From: Chromohalobacter marismortui
GTDB taxonomy: Bacteria; Pseudomonadota; Gammaproteobacteria; Pseudomonadales; Halomonadaceae
DNA length: 35,938 nucleotides
Direction: 5' to 3'
Assembly: GCF_004364315.1 (NCBI RefSeq)
Contig: NZ_SOBR01000012.1
Coordinates: 1-35,938, forward strand
Shown: in pieces, positions 28,601 to 35,938 of the stretch
Numbering within the stretch: the first letter of the stretch is position 1
How the letters are laid out: each line of letters begins with the position of its first letter
Program-made: the position numbers and the translations under genes
The notes under the pieces: generated by a model
The model's input: the letters and a program-made list of their open reading frames with translations, nothing else
The model's database searches: none
Told to the model about the DNA's origin: nothing

Positions 28601-29482
28601 ATGCCAGCCAACGCTACGCAGGCAGACGACAACGCACTCCACGGTCTGATCGATCTCGAGCGCTATCCCATCGACCAGCTGGATGGCGAGCGCGGCCGGG
28701 CGCTCGTCGACGAGTGCCGTGCCCAGCTCGGTCAGGACGGTTGTGTGGTACTCAAGGGCTTCGTGCCCGACGAGGCCCTGACACGGCTGGAACGCGAAAC
28801 TGAGCGACTCTCGCCGGAAGCGCATTACAACCAGACCGAAACCAATCCCTACAATAGCGACGGCGACCCCAGCCTGCCGGCCTCGCATCCCAAGAACCGC
28901 TTCGGCGACCGCACCAACGGCTTCGTCGCCGGCGACCGCATCGGCGCCGACACCATCATTCGTCAGGTCTACTCCGATCCCGGTTTCCAGCGCTTTATCG
29001 CCAGTGTGGTGGGCATGGAAGAGATTCACCAATACGCCGACCCGCTGGCGGACCTGGTGGTCAACGTGCTGCGCGAGGGCTGCCAGCACCCGTGGCACTA
29101 CGACACCAACGAATTCATCGTCACCATGATGACCCGCCAATCCGAGGGCGGGGGCCGGTTCGAATACGCGCCGGGCATCCGCAGCCCCGAAGGCGAGAAC
29201 TTCGACGGGGTGGAAAAGGTCATCGACGGCGACCGCGCGCAGATCAAGTCGCTGGATCTCCAGCCGGGCGATCTGCAGATCTTCTTCGGCCGCTACTCGC
29301 TGCACCGCGTGACCCCGGTGGAAGGCGACCGCGAGCGCCACACCGTGATCTTCGCCTATGCCAAGGAGCCGGGCTTCATCGGCCGCCCCGAGCGCGCCAA
29401 GCGTATCTTCGGGCGCATGGCGCCGGTGCACGAGCGTTTGCTGGAAGAAGGCATGCAGCGCAGCGACAGCCTCGCCGACTGA
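28601..29482 (+). CDS. PhyH-like Fe(II)/2-oxoglutarate oxygenase
   Basis: A 293-residue cupin-fold oxygenase related to phytanoyl-CoA dioxygenase. The iron triad is H166 and D168 in HPWHYDTNEF and H235 in YSLHRVTP; R246 in DRERHTVIF would bind 2-oxoglutarate. The HxD motif, with Asp present, means hydroxylation or oxidation rather than halogenation. It lacks the EctD signature of ectoine hydroxylases, so it is not an ectoine hydroxylase by eye. It is the first gene after the LysR control region and is separated from the M24 gene by a strong hairpin. The substrate is unknown; context suggests it prepares a small, possibly quaternary or branched, compound for the next two enzymes. Confidence 0.82.
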   Translation: MPANATQADDNALHGLIDLERYPIDQLDGERGRALVDECRAQLGQDGCVVLKGFVPDEALTRLERETERLSPEAHYNQTETNPYNSDGDPSLPASHPKNRFGDRTNGFVAGDRIGADTIIRQVYSDPGFQRFIASVVGMEEIHQYADPLADLVVNVLREGCQHPWHYDTNEFIVTMMTRQSEGGGRFEYAPGIRSPEGENFDGVEKVIDGDRAQIKSLDLQPGDLQIFFGRYSLHRVTPVEGDRERHTVIFAYAKEPGFIGRPERAKRIFGRMAPVHERLLEEGMQRSDSLAD

Positions 29483-29514
29483 CAATACCGGATCACCGGC
29501 CGCCGACCCCGGCC

Positions 29515-29557
29515 CACGCTCGCCGTCGCGGAGACACTCCCCGCGACGGCGAGCGTG
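29515..29557 (+). terminator. 17-bp hairpin between oxygenase and M24 genes
   Basis: Bases 29515-29531 pair perfectly with 29541-29557 (cacgctcgccgtcgcgg and its complement), with a 9-nt loop and no T-tract afterwards. It could be an attenuator, an RNA processing site or a stabiliser of the first mRNA segment. Confidence 0.55.
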
Positions 29558-29606
29558 CCCCATCACGAAGCGCGCCCCATAACGAACAGATACAGAGAGC
29601 TTGATC

Positions 29607-30890
29607 ATGAGCATCGTCGACTTCGACAACCTGACCGACAACGAACCCGACGCCATCCCGGTCGTGCCCTCCGCCCCCATGGCCAACGGCGACAGCATTC
29701 CCACCGCCTTCGACCCGGTGCAACTGCGCGGCGGGCGCCTCAAGCGTCTGCGCGCGATGATGGCCGAGCAGGGCTACGCCGCGCTGGTCCTGTTCGACCC
29801 CTACAACCAGCGTTACGCCACCGGCTCGCGCAATATGTTCGGCTATTTCCTGCGCAACTCCACGCGTTACATCTACGTGCCGCTGGAAGGCCCGGTGATC
29901 CTGTTCGAATACCCGGGCAGCGCGCATGTCTCCACCTGGCTGGAGACCATCGACGAAGCGCGCACCTCCAAGGTGGTGTGGTCCGCCGTCAACCAGCGCG
30001 ACAACATGTCCTCCGACCCGTTCGGTATCGAGATCGCCGAGCTGATGAAAGAACACGGCAAGGGCAACAAGAAGATCGGCCTGGACCGCTGCACAATGAA
30101 CCTGGCCCGCTCGCTGGAAGCCCAGGGGCTGGATGTCTACGACTGCATGCAGGACACCCTGCATTGCCGGCGCATCAAGACGCCCGAGGAAATCGCCTGT
30201 CTGGCCCAGTCGATGGCCGGCAGCGAAGCCGCCGTGGCCGCCGTGGAAGCCGCCATCAAGCCCGGCGTCACCGAGAACGAGCTGTTCGCCATCATGTACG
30301 GCGATGTCATCCGCCAGGGCGGCGAGTTCATCGAGACGCGGCTGCTGTCCTCCGGCCCGCGCACCAACCCCTGGTTCAACGAAGCCAGCAACCGGGTGAT
30401 CCGCCCCGGCGAGCTGGTCGCGCTGGATACCGACACCATCGGCTGCCACGGCTACTACTCCGACTTCTCGCGCACCTTCCATGTCGGCCCCGGCAAGCCC
30501 ACCGCCTATCAGCAGAGCCTCTACCGGATGGCCTATGACCAGGTGCACCACAACATGAGCATCCTCAAGCCGGGCATGAGCTACCGCGAGATCGCCGAAA
30601 ACGCCTGGAAGATTCCCGAGCGCTTTCTCGACCGTCGCTACCCCTCGATCATCCACGGCGTCGGCATGCACGGCGAGACCCCGCTGGTCGCCCACCACAT
30701 GGACTTCGACCGCTTCTCCAAGGACGGCATCCTCGAGCCCGGCATGGTGGTCTCGGTGGAAAGCTACATCGGCGAGGTCGGCGGCGCCGACGGCGTCAAG
30801 CTCGAAGAGGAAGTGCTGGTCACCGACACCGGCATCGAAAAACTCTCGCGCTACCCGTTCGATGAAGCCCTGCTGGGTAAAGAATTCTAA
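29607..30890 (+). CDS. DddP-like M24 metallopeptidase-fold protein
   Basis: A 427-residue protein with a creatinase-type N-terminal domain (about 25-165) and a pita-bread M24 domain. Metal ligands are D274, D276, D286, H350, E385 and E400. Spacing matches the DMSP lyase DddP (295, 297, 307, 371, 406, 421 as I recall them) exactly, with a constant offset of 21. Shared segments include IETRLL.SGPRTNPWF and a KLE..VL.T...YPFD.AL.G end. However, the proposed catalytic base of DddP (D377) corresponds to G356 here (HGVGMHGE), while Y366 is kept as Y345. It is therefore a DddP-clade protein of uncertain reaction: a lyase or hydrolase on a small osmolyte-like substrate. I start at ATG 29607; the TTG at 29601 is possible. 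A dehydrogenase gene follows after 58 nt. Confidence 0.8.
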   Translation: MSIVDFDNLTDNEPDAIPVVPSAPMANGDSIPTAFDPVQLRGGRLKRLRAMMAEQGYAALVLFDPYNQRYATGSRNMFGYFLRNSTRYIYVPLEGPVILFEYPGSAHVSTWLETIDEARTSKVVWSAVNQRDNMSSDPFGIEIAELMKEHGKGNKKIGLDRCTMNLARSLEAQGLDVYDCMQDTLHCRRIKTPEEIACLAQSMAGSEAAVAAVEAAIKPGVTENELFAIMYGDVIRQGGEFIETRLLSSGPRTNPWFNEASNRVIRPGELVALDTDTIGCHGYYSDFSRTFHVGPGKPTAYQQSLYRMAYDQVHHNMSILKPGMSYREIAENAWKIPERFLDRRYPSIIHGVGMHGETPLVAHHMDFDRFSKDGILEPGMVVSVESYIGEVGGADGVKLEEEVLVTDTGIEKLSRYPFDEALLGKEF

Positions 30891-30948
30891 GGCGGTTCCG
30901 CGCCTTTATCCCCGACATGACGCCCATATTCGATAGAGCAAAGTTGTT

Positions 30949-32436
<1,488 letters not shown>

Positions 32437-32459
32437 ACCACCCCCACGGTTGAACCCCA

Positions 32460-32492
32460 CGCCCGCGCCGCTCACTCGGCGCGGGCGTTTTT
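32460..32492 (+). terminator. Intrinsic terminator after mmsA
   Basis: An 11-bp stem, cgcccgcgccg (32460-32470) with cggcgcgggcg (32477-32487), loop ctcact, followed by five T (32488-32492). It closes the LysR-controlled cluster and marks the end of the GC-rich core sequence. Confidence 0.92.
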
Positions 32493-32905
32493 GTGTCTAC
32501 GCCTTTCGTGTAGCGGTATGTTAATCGACGTTAAATTAAGCTAGGTTAAGTATTGTTTGATGCTGCCGATACAACCTGATGAACCGGGTGGTGGAGCGTT
32601 CAGTGCTTTGCATGGCGGTAGCGTGGCTCACACGGCAGCAGCGGAGCAGGGGATCGCGTTTGTTACAAGCTGATAGAGCCGGTAAAGGCAGCAGGCACGC
32701 GAACTCTGCATATCGCGCCGAACTTTTCTTAGTGTGTTGTCAGATCAGAAGCTTAAGAGCGAAAAAGCTAGCTCTATAAGATTGTTGAACGCGCCTGCTC
32801 GTTCAAGTGGTGAAACGAGCACGCTGTCTAATAGCTGTTAGGTTTTTAGTATTAACAACAACTAATGAGCAGTCAACATAAGTATATGGATATAAGGCAA
32901 GTCAT
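32493..32905. other. AT-rich transition without a credible gene
   Basis: From here the base composition falls sharply. A 66-codon open frame at 32579-32779 has no ribosome site or recognisable product. Bases 32796-32821 contain an 8-bp stem (tgctcgtt / aacgagca). At 32828-32841 lies the first copy of a 14-bp repeat found again after the next gene, and gttaggt at 32837-32843 fits the GTTRRRY core of integron sites. The stretch may be the boundary of inserted DNA. Confidence 0.5.
32828..32841. repeat. 14-bp direct repeat, copy 1
   Basis: ctaatagctgttag; an exact second copy is at 34153-34166, so the two bracket the HNH-type gene. The unit is itself a hairpin with one G-T pair. Confidence 0.75.
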
Positions 32906-34150
32906 ATGGTTTGTATTATTTGTAGGAAATCTAAGAATGACATGAGTGATGAACATGTCATTCCAGATTCAATGAAAGGGTTTTATCATATCTATTCCGT
33001 GTGTAAAGGCTGTAACTCGTTGCTAGGGGATAGAGTCGACTCACCACTTATTAATCACAAATTGACAGAGCTATATAGATTTTCACATGAAGTAGCTGGA
33101 AAAAGTGGTCGCATACCTAACCCGTTCTCTGGAATATTCTTCCAAGAAGGCAATCAGGACACAAAGTTCAGAGTAGATGTTGATGATAAAAACGAATTAA
33201 GAGTGAAGTCGCTACCAACAGTGAATATCAAAAAAAATGGTGATGAGATTGAGTCGATTGAAGTGTCTCTAGGTTCTGATGATGAACACAAAATTGATGG
33301 TATATTGGAAAAACTTGCCAAGCGCCACGGTCTACCGGCCAACTCTATAATTGCTGGTGATAAGAAAAGCGTACTAAGTACAGAAGGTGTTAAAGGTCAA
33401 TGGAAAATTGATACACTTAAGTTCAAAATTGGTTTATTAAAGATAGCCTATGAATTTGCTGTTGATACGATAGATGGCTACTTCGACGATTCTGATGCGA
33501 TAGATATATCAACAATACTTAAAACAGCTAACTACAAACGTGCTGAAGAGTATGTGAAAGTTGGTAATGGGCTTCAGCCTGAAGTATTTGAACCATATGA
33601 AAATTACTTGGATTTAAGTAGTGAAAAACACTATTTGATTCTTTCTCCTTCCCAGTTCGGATTGATTTGCTTAGTTAAATTACATGACCTTTTTGCCGTT
33701 GGTGTGGTTCTATCAAGTCGCAATTACCTAGACAATTTCAGTACTATTGTTGGTATAAACGATATAAATAAAAGAACTTTCAATAAGATGACTCTTGAAG
33801 AGGTGGTAAAGCAGTGTCATGGACCAGAATATACAAGGTTTGGCTATCACTTTGACACTGAGTATGAGGCTTATTTAGCTCAACAAGAGATTAACAGTCC
33901 TTCGTTTAAATACGAAGGAACAGAGCAAGCTGAAATCCCTTTATTCGACGAAAGCGGACAAAAGTATCCGCTTTTACTACATGAATTATTACCAAGTCTA
34001 AAATCAGAAGTGAAATACGATGGCGATTGGGTTATTCAACAATATTACTTTACAGATACTCCTAAATATCATGTTAAGTCTGTAAGTACAGGAAATTTAT
34101 ATCGCGTAATAGCTTTTGAAATAAGTAGCGAAAGAATCAAAAAGATTTAA
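32906..34150 (+). CDS. HNH-type zinc protein with long unknown C-terminal part
   Basis: A 414-residue protein. The first 51 residues form an HNH_5-like treble clef: C3-x2-C6, E16-H17 (DEHVIPDSM), C33-x2-C36-N37 (CKGCNSLLG) and H51. Such domains cut nucleic acid with a divalent metal and are frequent in restriction and other defence systems. The remaining 360 residues have no family that I recognise and no membrane segment. Codon use is AT-rich, unlike the upstream genes, which argues for transfer. The gene lies between two copies of a 14-bp repeat. A short aagg element before ATG 32906 may be the ribosome site. Defence is a guess from domain and context. Confidence 0.78.
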   Translation: MVCIICRKSKNDMSDEHVIPDSMKGFYHIYSVCKGCNSLLGDRVDSPLINHKLTELYRFSHEVAGKSGRIPNPFSGIFFQEGNQDTKFRVDVDDKNELRVKSLPTVNIKKNGDEIESIEVSLGSDDEHKIDGILEKLAKRHGLPANSIIAGDKKSVLSTEGVKGQWKIDTLKFKIGLLKIAYEFAVDTIDGYFDDSDAIDISTILKTANYKRAEEYVKVGNGLQPEVFEPYENYLDLSSEKHYLILSPSQFGLICLVKLHDLFAVGVVLSSRNYLDNFSTIVGINDINKRTFNKMTLEEVVKQCHGPEYTRFGYHFDTEYEAYLAQQEINSPSFKYEGTEQAEIPLFDESGQKYPLLLHELLPSLKSEVKYDGDWVIQQYYFTDTPKYHVKSVSTGNLYRVIAFEISSERIKKI

Positions 34151-34152
34151 AC

Positions 34153-34166
34153 CTAATAGCTGTTAG
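34153..34166. repeat. 14-bp direct repeat, copy 2
   Basis: ctaatagctgttag, identical to 32828-32841, begins 2 nt after the stop of the HNH-type gene and 26 nt before the start of the next gene. Spacing between copies is 1325 bp. Confidence 0.75.
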
Positions 34167-34192
34167 AGCGATTTCATGCCACGAGAGGAAAT

Positions 34193-35230
34193 ATGTCTGA
34201 TCTCTATGTTTGGCGATACATGTCGTTGGCGAAATATGTCGATATGCTTCGCTCTAGATCGATTTTCTGCCCCAAGGCATCCCTGTTTCAAGATGAAACA
34301 GAAGGTAAGTGGATCGCCCACGCAATTTTGTGGGGAGAAAAGCAGAGGTGGCAACGTATCCGTGGCTATGCTGACCGGCTGCAAAGCATTCTAGATCGGT
34401 CCGGTGAGGATCAAAATGCTGTTTTAGTTGGCGCAGCGAGTGTTTATAACCAGTTGACGCCGGAAGAAGAAAGTTCCGTTTTAGGGGATGTGTTAAAGCA
34501 GGTACCCCTTGTCTATCCTCACAAGCGACAAGAATACCTTGAGCGCACGGTGGAAAGTTGGCTAAAACACCACGACGGTTACAACTCTAGAGTCTCTAAG
34601 TGGCTGAATGAGGTGACGATAGATAGAGATTCTACCTATATCAGTTGCTGGAATCGCGCTGACTCAATGTCGCTTGCAATGTGGAATTTATACGGTGGCG
34701 GTAGCGAGTCAGTTGCGATTCGACTGGAGCGTGGGAAACTAGAAACTCTTCTTGAGAAAAACTTAGACTGGCTCAAGGAGAACGGCCTCGATGGACAGGT
34801 CGTTGACGTAGACTATGTGGATGGACTTAACAGCCCTGGAGAAGAGTTGCAGGAAAATTTAGTGGACAGACTCGGTGTGGGCAAGGACGTTAGGGTCGGC
34901 GCATTCAGCGTCAAACCTGCTTTGTACGCATATGAGAGCGAGGTCCGTTTGATCGTCTATCCGAAGAGAGATATTCGAAGTCCAGTGGAAGACCCACATC
35001 CTGAACTGGATGGAATCTCTCTCACCATTGGAAGTACGAGTGGAAGTCTTTCGGATTTTATCGGGGCGGTCTATGTACACCCGCTATTGAGTGCTAATTC
35101 GATGATGGTTCGGGTGGTTAAGGCGATAAACGAGCAGTTTGGGCTGTCGGATTTGCCGATCGTTACAGATAAGGTCGAAGCAATCGGCTCTAATATGACG
35201 CTGCAGCCGACCGGTTACACCGGCGCCTGA
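34193..35230 (+). CDS. DUF2971-family protein
   Basis: A 345-residue soluble protein. It starts LYVWRYMSLAKYVDMLRSRS, the usual opening of DUF2971, and has the family centre ISCWNRADSMSLAMWNLYGG followed by SVAIRLERGKLETLL, and a later YAYESEVRLIVYP. The function of DUF2971 is unknown; members are often found on mobile DNA. A gagaggaa site precedes ATG 34193. The last codons (MTLQPTGYTGA) and the stop are encoded inside an attC-like sequence, as is common for integron cassette genes, so the natural protein may have gained its tail from that site. The gene is AT-rich compared with the core genes. Confidence 0.82.
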   Translation: MSDLYVWRYMSLAKYVDMLRSRSIFCPKASLFQDETEGKWIAHAILWGEKQRWQRIRGYADRLQSILDRSGEDQNAVLVGAASVYNQLTPEEESSVLGDVLKQVPLVYPHKRQEYLERTVESWLKHHDGYNSRVSKWLNEVTIDRDSTYISCWNRADSMSLAMWNLYGGGSESVAIRLERGKLETLLEKNLDWLKENGLDGQVVDVDYVDGLNSPGEELQENLVDRLGVGKDVRVGAFSVKPALYAYESEVRLIVYPKRDIRSPVEDPHPELDGISLTIGSTSGSLSDFIGAVYVHPLLSANSMMVRVVKAINEQFGLSDLPIVTDKVEAIGSNMTLQPTGYTGA

Positions 35231-35246
35231 GCTTTGCATTATAGAC
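35187..35246. repeat. attC-like recombination site (degenerate)
   Basis: The order is gctctaat, a 4-5 nt spacer, gctgcagcc, a short hairpin (ccggt tac accgg), gcctgagc, then attatag. This is the R''-L''-L'-R' layout of integron attC sites, and its gctgcagccga and ctgagc blocks are like those of marine cassettes. The outer boxes read aat/att instead of the usual aac/gtt, so pairing is kept but the cleavage triplet is lost. It spans the stop of the DUF2971 gene. Confidence 0.5.
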
Positions 35247-35266
35247 TATAGTGAAGGATTAAGGAA

Positions 35267-35848
35267 TTGAGCAAAAGTGATATCGTCGATTCAGTCAATG
35301 ATATTGTCAGCGGCGCCGAAGATATGTCCGGAAACAAGGTGGTAAATGTTCTTGCAAAACACAATGAGTACGTGATCTATGAGATAGAAACCAAAGATAT
35401 AAATAACAGAATTAAAGTGTTGATAGACGGCCATACAGACGAGTCAGAAGAAAAGATCCAGAAAAGATTCAATGATGTAAAGCAAAAATATATAGAAGCA
35501 AAAGGCATGCTTTCAAAGTCGTCTAATTTTGAGATGATGAAGCATCGAGTGGCCCATACGCTTTCAACAGCTCTAAATAGCGATAAATCTGGTGGCGCAG
35601 ACAAATTTGAGGATCTGATTGAAACGATAGTAAAGGAGCACGAGCAACTGGTCGTAAATAGAGCTTTGTATCTGGCACCATCTGTAATTTCGGTAGCTAT
35701 GTTCTTTGCCATCTGTGCATTTAATTTAAGTGATAGGATTGCTAATGGACCGTACTGGCAGTTGTTTGTGGTTTTTCTAGGAGCATCTTTAGGTGGTGCT
35801 CTTAGTATCTTGATAAATGCAAAAACCTTAAATTTTGAAGAGTTGTAA
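35267..35848 (+). CDS. Two-helix membrane protein of unknown function
   Basis: A 193-residue protein with no family that I recognise. It has an acidic N-terminal region, a helical and possibly coiled segment (about 50-80, ESEEKIQKRFNDVKQKYIEA), and two C-terminal membrane helices (about 140-160, SVISVAMFFAICAF; about 166-187, LFVVFLGASLGGALSILI), so the N-terminal domain is probably cytoplasmic. It starts with TTG at 35267, with gaagga 8 nt upstream. It lies 36 nt after the DUF2971 gene and may be co-expressed with it. The stop codon touches the left end of an insertion sequence, so the natural C-terminus could have been altered. Confidence 0.65.
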   Translation: MSKSDIVDSVNDIVSGAEDMSGNKVVNVLAKHNEYVIYEIETKDINNRIKVLIDGHTDESEEKIQKRFNDVKQKYIEAKGMLSKSSNFEMMKHRVAHTLSTALNSDKSGGADKFEDLIETIVKEHEQLVVNRALYLAPSVISVAMFFAICAFNLSDRIANGPYWQLFVVFLGASLGGALSILINAKTLNFEEL

Positions 35849-35938
35849 TGACCCCCTGGTTTCTGCACACCCTACGCAATTAATGCGGGGTGTGCTCGGG
35901 GTGCCACGTAGTCCAGAGACTGGTGTGGCCGTTCTTCG
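35849..35938 (-). mobile_element. IS3-family insertion sequence, one end only
   Basis: Starting with tgaccccctggtttctgcac at 35849, directly after the TAA of the previous gene, this is the terminal repeat of an insertion sequence that continues past the window. The first bases (TG, and so CA at the 3' end of the element strand) fit IS3-family ends. A stem-loop (gcacaccc 35865-35872 with gggtgtgc 35888-35895) lies at the end of the transposase frame. Confidence 0.75.
35872..35937 (-). CDS. IS3-family transposase, C-terminal end (partial)
   Basis: The minus strand encodes EERPHQSLDYVAPRAHPALI followed by Ala and the TAG stop (35872-35874). ERPHQSLDY is the well-known ending of the integrase catalytic domain of OrfB in IS3-family elements, close after the last DDE glutamate. 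The rest of the gene is outside the window. Orientation is toward the upstream genes. Confidence 0.85.
   Translation of the reverse strand, partial: EERPHQSLDYVAPRAHPALIA

Noticed and set aside
28601-29482. Ectoine hydroxylase EctD or a PhyH-type halogenase
   Set aside because: The EctD signature is not present, and the iron site has HxD with Asp, not the HxG/HxA of halogenases.
29607-30890. Naming the M24 gene dddP (DMSP lyase)
   Set aside because: The metal ligands fit, but the residue at the proposed catalytic Asp position is Gly, so a DMSP lyase call would be unsafe.
29607-30890. Ectoine hydrolase DoeA, also an M24 protein of halophiles
   Set aside because: The doeB and AsnC-type regulator partners are absent, and the DddP-like spacing and end motifs fit better than DoeA.
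32579-32779. 66-codon frame in the AT-rich transition
   Set aside because: No ribosome site, no homology that I recognise, and the composition looks non-coding; noted only as part of the gap.

Overview
The window is a chromosomal segment of a GC-rich gammaproteobacterium. Gene content and protein resemblance (RlmM, EpmC, SlyA, FadBA, TatD, Uup, a Pseudomonas-type glucose ABC system, malonate use, an osmolyte-type catabolic cluster) point to the Halomonadaceae, probably a Chromohalobacter- or Halomonas-like halophile. This assignment comes from recognition of sequences, not from a search.

Layout. (1) 1-200: the 3' end of a 5S rRNA gene followed by two terminator hairpins in what looks like a duplicated tail. 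(2) 485-7274: a two-component system (GltR/GtrS type) and a glucose/mannose-type ABC importer, gtsABCD, with a strong hairpin after the binding-protein gene. (3) 7363-17864: housekeeping genes on both strands: rlmM, tusA, a protein of unknown family, a NorM-type MATE pump, epmC, a small degenerate exonuclease-like protein beside tatD, uup, a universal stress protein, slyA with its own palindromic operator, and a DUF5924/DUF2914-type membrane protein. (4) 18192-22388: fadBA (fatty acid beta-oxidation) and a Yip1-family membrane protein. (5) 22494-27559: a complete malonate module. The GntR regulator MatR diverges from matA (malonyl-CoA decarboxylase), matB (malonyl-CoA synthetase) and madLM (malonate carrier), with a perfect 18-bp palindrome in the shared control region and related GC-rich palindromic terminators at both ends. 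(6) 27595-32436: a LysR regulator diverging from a PhyH-like Fe(II) oxygenase, a DddP-like M24 protein and a CoA-acylating (methyl)malonate-semialdehyde dehydrogenase. (7) From about 32500 to the end the DNA becomes AT-rich: an HNH-type protein, a DUF2971 protein whose tail reads into an attC-like sequence, a two-helix membrane protein, and the end of an IS3-family insertion sequence.

How the genes fit together. Regions 5 and 6 form a C3-acid block: free malonate is imported, activated and decarboxylated to acetyl-CoA, and the neighbouring LysR cluster ends in an enzyme that would turn malonate semialdehyde into acetyl-CoA. The M24 protein of that cluster keeps the spacing of all the DddP metal ligands but has Gly where DddP carries its proposed catalytic Asp. 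Its substrate is therefore open, and this cluster is the best candidate for an undescribed pathway. Region 7 looks like laterally acquired DNA, possibly integron-type cassettes without a visible integrase, and may carry defence functions.
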